From Argyresthia goedartella (lineage: Eukaryota > Arthropoda > Insecta > Lepidoptera > Argyresthiidae): a stretch of 64,000 bases of DNA. Under the pieces are notes generated by a model that saw only the letters and a list, made by a program, of their open reading frames with translations, was not told where the DNA came from and made no database searches. The stretch spans positions 26,766,001 to 26,830,000 of the forward strand of contig OX463813.1 of NCBI GenBank assembly GCA_949825045.1, in the 5' to 3' direction. The position numbers and the translations under genes are program-made. Below are positions 21,011-32,946 of the stretch, one piece after another (position 1 is the stretch's first letter; the number at the start of each line of letters is the position of its first letter).

Positions 21011-23879
21011 ACTAAACGCTCAATCTCTGCCTCCAAGCCCGCAACTTTCACGCGTAATCGAAAGTAAGCACTGCGGTATTGACACGATCTAGAATCTTAT
21101 TACCATTTTTTGTCAGCCATTTTCTAGACCTTTTTTTACCTATGCTACTGGGCGATTCAGCTAGGGAAATAACTGCTCAGTGACAATGACGCGACGATGA
21201 CTGACGTGGACAACTTTGGTCCATTTCAAACACAGTCAATACGATTGTGCGGCTCCTCTTTGAGTTTTGTGGAGGGTGTCGGTCGGGTGTAGCCAACCCG
21301 AACTGTCAAAAGTTTTCAAGCTGCCTTAGTAATGTACTAATAAACGACTAAGCCTCTGACACAGCTTAACGACTAATACCACCGAGTAGCGATAGTAGAC
21401 GGGAACTACAGCTAAACGTGATATCCGAAACACTAAAGCGCTCGAAACAAATGCCACATAGAAACGGACACCCATTCGGTACCCGTCTCGGCCCGATGTT
21501 GCTACCCGCACGATCGTTTCCGATGTGCGGATGTCGCTAGGCTACGTAGGTACCCATAGCGGTAAGTATTTCCCAACAATGAAATAAATTTCACAATCGT
21601 CTGATAATGCACTAGTATTGTTGTCGTCTGAGTCAGTCTGTCATGTCAAGCTCAAATCAGTTCCGTGATAAAGTCGGTAGTTTTTGTCAGATGTTCTCAT
21701 TATCATCACCTGAGATAATTGATACCTAAAGTTTACCGTCTTTGTCACGCCATTATCACTGAACTGTCATTTAGTTAGCGGAATTGGGATGATTTTGTGC
21801 CCTTCCCTCGGGTAAGGGTGTGAAGATAAAATCGCAGATAAACGCTGATGCTACAGATTTTACAGACACCTTCCTTACTGAGTAAGTTCTATTTAAATAA
21901 CCTAAAAGTAAAATATTCAATGAGTACGTAATTTGACAGATTTTCAGAATATGTAAAACGGATTATTGAGTAACTGGCTAAACGTGTGCATAGTTGTGGC
22001 TCTGCCACCCCGTATAGAAAAAAAGCGTGACGCCGTGTTGTTATGATTGTTACATTCAGCCATTCTATGAAATTCTCAGAAGTCTTCAAATCAAACAGCT
22101 GTTTTCCATTTATTTGCCATAGATTCTATTTTCAAACAGGCTTTTGGAGTTCCACCTGGAGGGTGCCAAACGGGACCCTATTTCTTTACCCTCTCAGTCT
22201 GCCTGTCTGTCTGTCCGTCAGCGGGCTATATCTCATGAACCTAAATAGGTAGAGGGTGCTGTGTACAGCAACAAATAGTTAACTAGACGTAATTTAAAAC
22301 GATGAACGATGATACTGGACCCTACTTGTGTGGGTCCGAATCGCATTTTTCCGCTTTTTTAAGCAATTGTCTCCGGATTCTGAAATCAGCCTTGGTGTTT
22401 AGGTGGATTTTCTTTCTTTCATGTCTTCCTTGGTGTCTTCTAGATGTTTTCCCATGTTTATACAAACTAGTTTCTAAGTGTAAATTCATTCCTTCACCTG
22501 ATTTATCGTAATTTACGCTAATATCCACCGTTTATTCCAACAGCAAACCTCTCGAAGGACTTCTTTGCAAAAAAAAAGTAAATAAAATAACCCTCGGCGT
22601 AGACATTTGGCAGGCTTTAGTCCATTTACTGATTAATCTAACTTCAGCGTAAGAGGCAATTCTAAGGTTGCCATTTTAGCCAAGAGATTTTTTAATATAA
22701 AAGTTCCAAAAACACCTATTCTTAACCTGAAAAAAAAAACGTGGCTATTGATTTTAAAAACAAGTAAATGAATAATGCTCCGAATTTGCAGTTGCCCTAA
22801 AAACGATTTAACTAATAGAACGAACTTTACATTTTTTTCATGAAAAAGTTAATGTTTCCAATATTTGAATTATAATCGTATCTTTTAGTATAGGTAACGA
22901 ATGATTGTAGATTGAAAAGTTGAAAACAGAAAGTTTGACTTTGGAACTTTGTTTGGACCAGTCAGGAGACAAACATACTAAAACTCCCGACTCGTCTGAA
23001 GTGAGGCCTTGGGAGCACAAAGAAGATTCCGTATTTTGGTTTTTGGTTTACGTCTCGAAAACGACGCGTCATAGGAATTTTTGCAGTATAACTTTTTGAA
23101 TGCTGATAAAATACTCTGCAATTTAGAGTTTATAGGTATTTAATTTTACCTTTTCCCAATCGTTGACTAGGATATGCTCTAGAGAGGGCCAGCTTTAAGC
23201 ATGTTTCTAACTAGTCCTAACAAAGTACCGAAGTCAAGATAACGACTTTTTCATCTACACCCCCCTTGTGAGCACTCATTTACTAAGTTATATATGAAAA
23301 CACTCTTCCCATTTAAAAAAAACCTTTCAAGTCACTGTGTTGCCGATAAAATTCAACTCCAAACTTAGTTTGTAAGTAGTGATGTACCGAGGAGAGAAGT
23401 TTATTAAGTTGCGGCTATAACTTGTTTCAAACTCCGGGCAGAAGGAATGTTTGCGGTAAGATGCCGGGCCAAGAATGTATCGTTTCTGGTTTCAAACTCA
23501 CAACTCATCAGATCATCGGGAGATTGGCCCTAGTTGCTTGGAAATCTTTGTTTGTCAGTTATCCAATTTAGTTTTAATATAATCCTAATTTTAAAAGTTA
23601 CAATTTTTTTAATGAAATGGTTGAGTGAGTTTTGTAGTACCGCACTTGATTGCGTACGATATCATGAGAAAACTTCGAAAGCTTCGCCACATTTCTCATT
23701 TTGCTTCCCTGTCAAATTTCAAAGTTCCAATTTCTTTATTTAAGTGTCATTTTTTGCCTGAAGAAACTGCTGCAGATAGATTATTGGGTCTCTTTAAAAA
23801 AAAAGTTGTGTTTAACTAGTACCAATATGACATATTAATTATAATAAATAATATGCAAGGCGGGTTCTATATTGAGTTT
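21011..23879. other. gene-free AT-rich stretch with SINE pieces and one dispersed repeat
   Basis: No supported gene. Contains a 3' piece of SINE family A at 21958-22045 (GAGTAACTGGCTAAACGTG, GCCACCCCGTATAG) and a dispersed repeat at 22150-22290. Short open frames (60-78 codons) show no motif. Confidence 0.45.
22150..22290 (-). repeat. dispersed lepidopteran-type repeat, minus orientation
   Basis: CTGTCTGTCTGTCCGTCAGC, then TATATCTCATGAACC. The related plus-orientation form is at 26335-26480 (TTCATGAGATACAGCCTGG, GGACGGACGGACAGCGGAG). I recognise this pair as a widespread lepidopteran interspersed repeat type but cannot name the family. Confidence 0.5.
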
Positions 23880-24850
23880 TTTTAATATCGCTTTTAGATA
23901 AAGTGGCTTTTACATGGTTTTTAAATTTGTTCAAATGGTAATTTAAACATCTCCAGAGGATCCTATTGTAGTAGAGAATGGATTGACCCTTGAAAGAATT
24001 TCTAACTTTCGCGGGTCTGGACTAGGGTGCAACTAGTCTGTGATTATTCCTTAGGTTAAAAATTACAGATATCTAATTCTGGAAATTATGTTTTTGGAAA
24101 TAGTTTGACTTGCTACTGTTATTATATCAATTTCTTTACAAAAATATCTTAAGGAGGCTGTGCATTTTAAATTTAAAATTGGTGGTATAGCTCTTTAAAA
24201 ATATATATAAAAAAGGACATGAAACTATGAAAGTAACTAATATAGACTACTCTATACTCACAAAGTAACTAATATAGCTGTAGCCACAACCGTGTTTTGT
24301 CTGATTTTAGCGTAAGCTGCAGAACTTAATATAAAAGCTCATTTATTTATGTGGGGTCCCCGCTGCAATTTGCTATCAATTATTATTTGGTTATTCCAAG
24401 AAACTTCGTGTCATTTACTAATTATAACGTGTTGCTGTCTAACACTAAACTAACACCAGACATTTGGAAGTAAGAACTTGTTTTACCAGTGTTGATCAAC
24501 AAATTACGGTAAACCAATTCAAGGTTAAAGACAATATAATATTAATATGATCAAATCTTTTGTCTTTCAATTTTGAAGACCAGTAAAGTATCATCAGCAA
24601 ACAATACTATGCCAGTCAAATTCTCCACGATGAAAGACAGATAGTTAATCCTACATATATATACCATCAATGAGAAATGGCCTATATCAATAGAGCCTTG
24701 TGGAACGCCGATTTTTGCACCGTAATCGGTGGAAAAATCACCGTAGTCAAATATACAGCAAAAGATGACGCGTATCGCATTTTGTCGTCTGACCCCGTCT
24801 TTGGCCGAAAAATTGGACAAAACCGCTACATCACTACACGTTCGTGACAT
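23880..24850 (-). pseudogene. decayed copy of LINE A (RT region)
   Basis: Aligns piecewise by eye with 17370-18240: GTATCATCAGCAAACAATAC near 24585 matches GTGTCATCAGCAAACAGTAC in LINE A, and the minus frame gives IGVPQGSIDI and IVLFADDTLLVF (catalytic FADD). Many indels and stops. Much older than the copy in BEL copy 2. Confidence 0.75.
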
Positions 24851-25374
24851 ATACCATTACTAACATTTGGCCGGAATGCGAGAAATAGCCTAATGGCTGC
24901 CTTAATGTTAACTAATATGTATTATTCAGAAATATTAATTATTATAGTTACCTATACTCTACTCATGTAAGCGAGCAATTGAATTTGTATATTGGTTTGT
25001 GAATACGCAATAGATGTAAAATATTACTCCTAACAAGAATTTGAAAATCAAAGAACCCGAATGTATTTCAACGCTTTTTGATACAGAGAGTCAAAATATT
25101 TCAGTATATTTTTGGAATAGTCTATTAACTTGCACTATTTCATTTGACACCCTTGTTGTAATGTTCCTCATAAAGAAACAGACAGACAATGATCTTCATA
25201 ATATTATCTAACATTAAAACTAGAGACTGTAAATTTACAATTTCAGACATACAATCTCATCAACAGATTAGATTGCTGACAATAATATCCTGAAATTACT
25301 GAATAGTTTCCGGAAAACGTAAACTATTTTATTACAAAGGTGTCAAAACTAAACTAATTAAGGGCTGAACATAG

Positions 25375-25419
25375 CTTTGTCTAATTTTCAATGCCAATGG
25401 CATTGAAAATTAGACAAAG
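25375..25419. repeat. perfect palindrome: 21-bp arms, 3-nt loop
   Basis: Arms 25375-25395 and 25399-25419 are exact reverse complements around AAT. Unrelated to the hairpin at 10781-10846. Confidence 0.85.
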
Positions 25420-25844
25420 AAAACAAATACCCGTCGCATCGCGTCGAAGCATACTGACGCATGCTCCCGCGCAGAGCCCCGCGGGGCAGCCCGAGCTCCG
25501 AGACCAAGAAAATTGTAGAAAATAATACAAAATTCCTGTAATAATAACATTAAAAATAAAATAAAACAACCAAAAATTTTCCCTTTTTTACCTATTTTTG
25601 CGTATAAGTTTCATATAGGAAACTGATTTCGTCTCCGAGCGCTTGTTCATTTAGTTGAATAATAATGCATTGCGAAAAATATTTTTAGTATTAAATATAA
25701 CAGATATCCGGTAATTTTAAAAGTCCATTCTTATTTCTAATAGACCTTTTATAACATATATTTCTCCTACATTTTTATGTTGTCTAGTTTAGCCTAGAAT
25801 TGTAGCTAAAGATGCATTTCTGACCATATTTAATCCCATATCCA

Positions 25845-25945
25845 AAACCGGGGTTTTTTTTCTTTACCCCCAGCCGGGGATCGAACCCAGGACCTCTCGC
25901 AGGTAGGCAGAGCCACAACCGCTGCGCCACAGAGGTCGTCGAAGG
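25845..25945 (-). repeat. SINE family B head, minus orientation
   Basis: GCCGGGGATCGAACCCAGG, then GCAGAGCCACAACCGCTGCG, then CAGAGGTCGTCG: B box and A-box regions in reverse, matching 6060-6150. Confidence 0.65.
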
Positions 25946-26334
25946 ACCCTCTCCTTTATGAAAGCTGGATCAGGCTTTCTCAATCTCAATGATTGTGTTT
26001 TCCTAATGTCTTGACAATAACATTGTCTTCAGTAGTGAGAGAGGTGGACACTGCCAGGTTGAAATTCGTCAGATGTTACCATAGGTTGTACTTTCGAAAT
26101 CCAATTTTAATTAATTTACTAAGTTTGGTAGTAACCTTTCCGATATGGGTGGCACTTCTAGCCAGTTAATGGCAGGGCTGGTGTGGAGTGAATAGTTGTG
26201 GTTATACGTAGCAAAATGTTTTTACAAAGTTATTGGTGCGGCTACTTTCACACTCCATGTGCGTAACCAGGTGCATTCATTAGTTTGTATGTAGTTTAGA
26301 GATAAATAAATTATTTTATGCTGTTTTTTAGTAC

Positions 26335-26480
26335 ATACATACATCATCTGTCAAAATTTTAACTGTCAAACCATAACGGTTCATGAGATACAGCCTGGTG
26401 TCCAGACGGATGGACGGACGGACAGCGGAGTCTTAGTAATAGGGTCTTAGTAATAACCCTTTGAGTACGGAACTCAAAAA
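26335..26480 (+). repeat. dispersed lepidopteran-type repeat, plus orientation
   Basis: GGTTCATGAGATACAGCCTG, GACGGATGGACGGACGGACA, GTCTTAGTAATAGGGTC, TACGGAACTC. Inverse relation to 22150-22290. Confidence 0.5.
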
Positions 26481-26997
26481 AATCAGGGTTCTAAATGTTT
26501 CCAGAGTCATTTCCAGAGTTAGAATGTTCCTGCTTTTTGCCATAACTTACTTCATCTTGGGAAAAAGCATGGGCTCAGATTTCAATCCTTTCCTATCAGT
26601 CAAATAGTCAATTTGTCTAAAAAATACATCACAAAAGTCTCTCAAATTAAGTGAAATGGATAAGAAGTAACACACGCATCTCTTACCCTCGAGGGCTCAT
26701 AAAAACAGATGGCGGTGCGGAGTAAGAATATATAGGAAACAGGGAAACTCGTTTTGATACACTCCGCAGTTCTTTGAGGAAATTGATGACGACATTTGTC
26801 GAGTGACGTGACAAACGGGTCGAGTGGCGTGACGCGTCAGTTACGTCACCCGTGTCATGTTGAAATGGGGCCATCCTGGGTCAGCGACACCCCTAGACAG
26901 CTGTACGGGGTGTGATGTGTCAGATAGATAAATAATTGTGATACAAATATATCTATCTATCTACATTTATTTATTAACAAGTGATACAATCTTCATC

Positions 26998-27190
26998 TTT
27001 TCAACCGACTTCAAAAAGGCGGAGGTTCTTGACTCGACATATATTTTTTTGGATTTTGTATTGTTTTTGTATGTTTGTTACGCGAATATTCCGTCAATTA
27101 TGAATCGATTTTGATGATTCTTGTTTTATTACATAGACTGTATTCGCATCCCGACCGTGGAGGAAGAAATGGCTTGAACTTAAAATCGGT
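26998..27190 (+). repeat. dispersed repeat starting CAACCGACTTCAAAAAGG
   Basis: Opens with CAACCGACTTCAAAAAGGCG and contains GAATCGATTTTGATGATTC, phrases I know from abundant lepidopteran interspersed repeats. Non-coding. Confidence 0.5.
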
Positions 27191-27499
27191 TTTTTAAGTT
27201 TTTACTTTGTGAATTATTATGTAGGATTTCTAATATCTTTTTAGGTTAGTTTTAAGTGTTTGAAAGTTCATCTGGATCTGTCCCCTTCGTCAGTAATTCA
27301 AATCGTCAGCGCAGCAAGCAGTAAGCGTCACATTGACGTTTATTGTATGGGAGAACTGTCACATTTCCACAGATTTCAGTCAATTTGAGTCGACTGAGTG
27401 CAAATTAACGTCTTGAAAAATAACCCAGGACAACGTGCAGGGTGATTGGATCCCCCTGGGAGCCCCCTGATGATATAATGTTAACTAATGACAAAGAGT

Positions 27500-27600
27500 G
27501 TCAAGTTGTTAGAGATAAGCTCGCCTTTGTACATGTTTTTTTGAATTGTTATGTGTCTGTCTATTATTTTTTTTGGGCAATAAAGTAAAGAAAGAAGAAG
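27500..27600 (+). repeat. LINE 3' tail fragment
   Basis: GTTAGAGATAAGCTCGCCTT matches the 3'-UTR stem-loop region at 6585-6690 and 57640-57720. It ends with GCAATAAAGTAAAGAAAG, a microsatellite-like LINE tail. Confidence 0.5.
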
Positions 27601-28496
27601 TCAATAAACTATATACGGTTTAAATAGGCTCATCATTATTTAATAACCTTCGTAAGGTAAAAATTATTCTATGGATCGCAAATAAATATGGCACTATCAT
27701 TAAACGTGATGTTTATTTTATTTCAGGTAATAACTGCTGATGGTGGACATTGGTGGATTTGAGGACAAGTAAATCAAGATTTTGTAAGTTAACGCAGGCT
27801 CGAAAAATTTAGGCAATCTAGGCCTCTTGAAGCGAAATCGAACGCACGATATCAAATCGATTGCCGATTGAGATTGCTCTTAAGTTCGATATCGCCGCGC
27901 GGCTTCGGCGTTCGATATCGCTTCATGAAGAAAGACCCTTACTCGACAAGGTTGCCCACGCACTGATGCAATGTTACCCTTCTTCTAGCGCAGTCGGGTA
28001 AAACACTCGATGGTGGCAAAAATAACCATCAATTCACTGGAACCTATTTCTGTGGTGACTAAACATATTTTCCAATATCTTCCCGCAGTGCCCATACTGT
28101 GAAAAACTAATATTTCTTATAGGTTTATTCTGTTCCGCAACGTCCTCCGATCCCATTGAATGATACTCTCCAACCTTACACACTATTGGACACATTACTA
28201 TATAAATTTGCAGTCAAAATCACAATCGCGACACCTTTCCAATGTGTCGGCATTGATGTCAAGAGATACAGAACCGAGGTGCTGGTGTACGAAGCACGTG
28301 CTAGGTCCGGTTTCGATTGGAGTATTGGAGCTTGCCTTCGCGTGCGGAGAGTCAGGGTGCTTTCATATTAGTGCTGCTTTTTTGGCTTTAAGTAAATAAA
28401 TATTAAATATATAGGTCATAATTCCGCAATATAATGTAAAAATATAAAACTATGTTAACATTTGTGGACTACAGCGTGTTCTGCGTGTATATATCT
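27601..28496. other. gene-free stretch
   Basis: No supported gene. Around 27835-27930 the tetranucleotide-like phrases TTCGATATCG recur in both orientations. The frames at 28156-28399 have no family match. Confidence 0.4.
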
Positions 28497-28622
28497 ATAG
28501 CTGCTGTAGGCCCAGTCCCACAAAATGGACTATGAATAACTGGCAAACCGTGGGTACAACTGTGTCTCTGCCACGCCGTATGGGAAAAGGCGTGACGCTA
28601 TGTTTGTATACTTTATATGTTT
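28497..28622 (+). repeat. SINE family A, 5'-truncated copy
   Basis: AGGCCCAGTCCCACAAAATG, ATGAATAACTGGCAAACCG, GCCACGCCGTATGGGAAAAG: the 3' body of family A. Confidence 0.65.
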
Positions 28623-28770
28623 GTATAACAAATAAATATTAGAGGACAATCTTACACAAATCGAACTAGACCTAGTTAGCTCAATAAGGCTTGTGTTATG
28701 GGTACTAGATGACGATGTATTTATTAAAAATAAACACTTATTTAAATACATAGAAAACATCCACGACTAA
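28623..28770 (-). repeat. SINE family C, left half (split by BEL copy 3)
   Basis: Minus-orientation body: AATATTAGAGGACAATCTTA, CAATAAGGCTTGTGTTATGG, CATAGAAAACATCCACGAC. The rest is at 43443-43565. A complete relative is at 31690-31960. The sequence is continuous across the BEL insertion once one ACTAA is removed. Confidence 0.75.
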
Positions 28771-29322
28771 TGTTAAATCCACGCCTTAACCGAAAGGGGT
28801 GGAATCTCGGTAGGGTTGTTTTTCATTGGAATGTCACAAAGCAGTACTGACCTTGACGCCGTGGACCGGCATTCGAAAGCTCAATTCGAGGCGGGAGTAC
28901 GGGATGAGGAACACGAGGGTTGGGGGTGATGGGAGTCGAATCTTACTCTCGTCGCAGCCCTCTGCTGTCGTGATGCTGCCGACTACATGGGTCGCTATCC
29001 GAACGCGACAAATTGGTGACCGAACCACTTCAACCTTTCACAGCACGAAGCACTCACTCCGATGACGTGAAATCTACTTATTTCCCGACGATTGTTCCGT
29101 GATTATTACAATTAACATTCCGACCAGACCCCGATACCTGTCGTAGACATTTTTACCATGTGCGTAGCGTGAGGTTAGCTAGTCATTTCGTTTCTATACA
29201 AGTGACAGCTAGCTAGTCATTTTTTTTCTATGCAAGAGACAGCTAGCTAGTGATGTCCCGATCACTCGAGGTCGATCCCCGCAACAAAAAACCGGTGCGT
29301 TCCGAAGCATAAATATTAAACA
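28771..29322 (-). repeat. BEL/Pao copy 3, 3' LTR
   Basis: About 552 bp. It differs from the 5' LTR (42889-43442) at roughly 3% of positions by eye. Inside is a near-tandem duplication of about 35 bases around ACAGCTAGCTAGTCATT (29175-29245). Confidence 0.9.
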
Positions 29323-29339
29323 GTCACCCGCCCGGACAG

Positions 29340-30094
29340 GCCCGAACCTGTCCCTAATCAATAGGAAGGCGAGAAAGTGTTGCGACCGCTCTCTTGAGGA
29401 CCGAGTGCCCCACCTTGACTTCTGCTGATCGAGGCGTGCCATCCCGACCCGTATACAAATTGACGATCCGTCCTCGTCTCCATCTCAATGATGGCAGGTT
29501 CGCATCCTTAATCAGCACCAAATCACCGACTTGAGGGGGTTCGTCCGGTCAGTCCACTTAAGGCACTGCTGCAAGATGTGCAAGTACTCAAGGGACCACC
29601 GTTTCCAAAAATCTTGAGCCATCTGCTGCAACATCTGCCACCTAGTTAACCGACTTAACTTAACATCACCGAATGGGTATTCTGGCAGGGCGTTAAGGGG
29701 CTGACCTATCAGGAAGTGACCCGGCGTCAACGCTTCCAAATCATTTGGATCCGAACTGAGCGGGCACAACGGACGTGAGTTCAGTGTCATTTCAATTTTA
29801 CAGAACAGCGTCGCAAGCTCTTCAAAGCGTAGAGAGGTCTCACCGATGATCCTCGTCAGGTGCGACTTAGCCGATTTAACCGCAGCCTCAAAAATTCCTC
29901 CCCAATGAGGACATCCCGGCGGACTGAAAACCCATTCAATCCCTCGTCGGGAGCAAGCCGTACCGATGGCGTCCTGGTTCCCGTTCAGGAATTGAGTGAC
30001 CTCCTGCAGATATCGCCTGGCTCCGACAAAATTTGTGCCGTTGTCCGAACGGATTAATGTCGGGAGGCCCCTTCGTGAGACGAACCGATCCAGA
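29340..30094 (-). pseudogene. BEL/Pao integrase, C-terminal part (copy 3), cut by gypsy insertion
   Basis: Minus-strand remainder of integrase: RSDNGTNFVGARR (30055-30020), CPHWGGIFEAAVKSAK, MTLNSRPLCPLSSDPND, ALPEYPFGDVKLSRLTRWQM and the C-terminal tail to the stop near 29355. A small deletion near 29540 breaks the frame in the SPPQVGDLVL segment. The N-terminal part continues at 36612 on the far side of the gypsy element. Confidence 0.85.
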
Positions 30095-30098
30095 CATG

Positions 30099-30354
30099 TG
30101 TTAACTACTCATAATTTAAAGAAATAGTCAATTCGTTTCGATCGATCAGCAAGTCACTCGATCCGAATTGAATGGTCTCTGACATCACTATTGACACAGA
30201 ACATCTCTGCAGTTGTTGTATATGGTCTCGCTCTCTTCGGTTTTGCGCACAAGAAAACAAGAGTGTAGGATCTCGGTTAAATTTGTATATTAGGTTGCGT
30301 CTGAACAATTTGGCCAATATAGAAGATTCAGAAGTTAATACTATGTTTTTATCA
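30099..30354 (+). repeat. gypsy-1 5' LTR
   Basis: TGTTAACTACTC to ATGTTTTTATCA, 256 bp. The partner is at 36352-36607. A good splice donor consensus (TTGGTAAGTG) lies about 45 bases downstream. No convincing primer site follows the LTR. Confidence 0.9.
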
Positions 30355-31689
30355 GTCAGAAGCGACATAGTGACCCAAGGCCCACTGTTATAGTCATTGG
30401 TAAGTGTTTTTCTGGCTAACCTCTGGTGGCGGCGTCCTGTCCCGAGCGGTGATACCGTGATATCATCAAACGAAAAGTTGTAAATTACCATCAGAAGGAG
30501 CTGACCGGCTTTTACAGCAGTTGGATTACCTACTACCAAGCCTCTCAGACTATCAGATGATTCGTGCATCCAGGTCAGGTCCGCAATTAGTGACCTCTAA
30601 AACCTATCTTTCTGTGGAAAATTGTATCTACAGGCAACTGAATAGAAACTGTTGTTTATTTCTCGTGAACAGACTACCGTGAGACATATTTTTTCTGTTT
30701 CTGGCTTATGTTTTTGATTTCATGTAGCAGTGTGATTTTTACGCGATAGGTACCTACCATCAGGTCGCAAGCTCTTTGCGCAGCAATGTACCTAATCTGT
30801 CACCAAGCGCCATCTGGTAGCAGAATAGCATTATAGTCGATACGCGCTCGCTAGCGCCACTACGAGTGGTATTGTTGACATTTTTCGTTCCTAGATGGCG
30901 TGAGTAGTGTTGAAGCCACAACTTGTCTCAATGTTGACGTAACGTAAGAGTCTGACATTTGTGATTTGTAAACAATCTTATTCCCACGAAACATGAATGT
31001 ACTTGATGAATACTAACGTTTAAATGAAAGGGTTTGAAGATGACGTGATTCACGTTATGTTGTTACGTGTTTGTTTACCGCCGTACTTCATTTGATTATG
31101 TATGAATAACATAATTATTGGATGACACATGAAAATACTGAACTCTAGTATTCTCTATATTGTATAGCCGCATTTTAATACTCCGCTACTAACCACGACA
31201 TGAGGAGTAGGGTAACAATAAAGCACACTCCAAATACTTTTAATTTTATAACACTCATGTTTTTACATATTTTTAAAAATAAAATAAAAATAATCTTTGC
31301 AGAAGTAATAGATTACCTGGGATAGATTGAGGAAAGTGATAGTTAAAGAGAGACGAACATGGATCAATAAATGGATTCACACAAGCCGCTGACTGAGCTA
31401 ATGCCCAAGTCAGGACTTCTTACCACTTTAGTTTGCTTCATCCGCTATTATATTACAGTAGTCCCATTGTGGGCAATCAATGGTTGACATGGGCAGAATT
31501 GCAACTGATATTATTCAACGGGAATAATAAAATTAAACATTTTTTGGTTTTATCACATTATTTACATATCATTTACCTATTTATGTAAATTTTAGGATTT
31601 AGGGGGGGGGGGGAGAATAGCTGTGTTTTAAGCTTGATCATATGGGAAGGATATATATTAATGATCCGATTGACAATAGACCTCAAGTA
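30355..31689. other. gypsy-1 leader, no coding region recognised
   Basis: No gag-like frame. The longest frames here (73 codons plus, 154 codons minus) overlap the LTR and show no motif. The minus frame at 30105-30569 is considered spurious. Confidence 0.45.
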
Positions 31690-31960
31690 ACCGTTTCACG
31701 ACTGGTTTAGCCTAACGGGTAGTGACCCTGCCTACGAAGCTGACTGTCCCGGATTCGAATCCCGGTAAAATGAAATATTTGTGTAATGAGCATGAATATT
31801 TGTTTCTTGTCTTGGATGTTTTCTATATTTTTACATAAGTATTTGTCTTTATTAAATATATCGTCATCTAGTACCCAAAACACAAGCCTTATTGAGCTTA
31901 TAGTTCGATTTGTGTAAGATTGTCCTCGAATATTTATTTATTATTTATTTATGTATTATT
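31690..31960 (+). repeat. SINE family C, near full-length, inside gypsy-1
   Basis: Head ACTGGTTTAGCCTAACGGGT, B box GGATTCGAATCCCGG, body GAGCATGAATATTTGTTTCT, ATCGTCATCTAGTACCC, AAGCCTTATTGAGC, TTGTGTAAGATTGTCC. Same family as the SINE split by BEL copy 3. Confidence 0.78.
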
Positions 31961-32009
31961 ATTATGATAACCACAGAAAATAATCGAGTTTAAATTATAA
32001 AAGTAAAGA

Positions 32010-32215
32010 GTAATCTATTCTATGCAGAGCAACATAGGACTGCCAACTACGGCAAGAGTATATTCAGCATGTCAACCCGAATATTTAACAGGCTTCCGCA
32101 GAGTTTTACTAATATAGAGAAGTTACATACTTTTAAAAATAAATTAAAAAGCTTGATGCAAATCAAGAGATTTGGATTGACTATTTAATAAAATAGAAAT
32201 AGAAATCATTTATTT
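32010..32215 (+). pseudogene. LINE RT C-terminal tail and 3' end
   Basis: The frame reads STRIFNRLPQSFTNIEKLHT, then FKNKLKSLMQIKRFGLTI and a stop at about 32188. An FKxxLK helix before the stop is typical of CR1/Jockey-group RT ends. A tail AAATAGAAATAGAAATC follows. 5'-truncated. Confidence 0.6.
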
Positions 32216-32264
32216 GCGTTGATGTAATACAGTCTTTTGAGTATTATAATAAAACACCACATTC

Positions 32265-32930
32265 AGCCCTTGATAAAGGAATATTTTACACAACAATTAT
32301 TTTAAGAGTTGCTAAGGTCATTCAACCATTGTGTAATCAACGTTTTACACATAAATTATATTATTACACCGTTGATTTGCTAAGGGCATTCAACCCTTGA
32401 GTAATTACCATTTTACACAACAATGATATTATTACACTGAGTTGCTGAGGGCATTCAACCCTTGAGTAATGAAGATTGAGACAAAAATGATATTAAACTG
32501 AATGGCATTTAACCCCGGTGCAATTTAAGTTTAGACAACAATGATATTGCACTGATTGAGAGTTGCTGAGGGCAATGAAAACGTGTGCAATGAAAATTTT
32601 AGACAACAACGATACCAGTGTAACTGTTTGAGAAGCATTAAAGGCATTCAACCCTTGATAAATGAATATTTTACTCAACAATGATGTTATCACACTGATA
32701 AGAGTTGCTGGGGGCATTCAACCCTTGAGTAATAGGAATTGAGACGACAATAATATTATACTAATTGAGAGTTGCTAAGGGCATTTAACCCTGGTGCAAT
32801 TAAAGTTCAGACAACAATGACACTGATTGGGAGTTGTTAAGGGCAATGAACCTTTGTGCAATGAAAACTAGACAACATTGATACCAGTGTAACTGTTTTT
32901 GAAGTATTAAGGGCATTTAACCCTTGATAA
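32265..32930 (+). repeat. stem-loop array A: about 11 units of 58-74 bp
   Basis: Units centre on GGGCATTCAACCC flanked by short complementary bases (AAGGG/CCCTT). Cores lie near 32268, 32315, 32384, 32449, 32504, 32569, 32641, 32711, 32779, 32841 and 32911. Four unit subtypes (tails TTGATAAATG, TTGAGTAAT, GGTGCAAT, TGTGCAATGAAAA) recur in the same order, giving a higher-order repeat of about 262-272 bp. Spacers carry ACAACAATGATATTATTACAC-like text. Confidence 0.88.
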
Positions 32931-32946
32931 ATGGATATTTTACACG

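Larger units (their letters stand above)
24851..26330. other. gene-free AT-rich stretch
   Basis: No supported gene. Holds the perfect palindrome at 25375-25419, a GC-rich patch after it (25435-25500, with GCCCCGCGGGGC at 25476-25487) and a SINE family B piece at 25845-25945. Confidence 0.45.

Noticed and set aside
30105..30569. 154-codon minus frame at the gypsy-1 5' LTR
   Set aside because: Half lies in the LTR and recurs partly at 36559; no domain.
32493..32717. 74-codon minus frame in array A with repeated LLSKIFI
   Set aside because: Its internal repeats mirror the DNA array units; it is a shadow of a tandem repeat rather than a protein.
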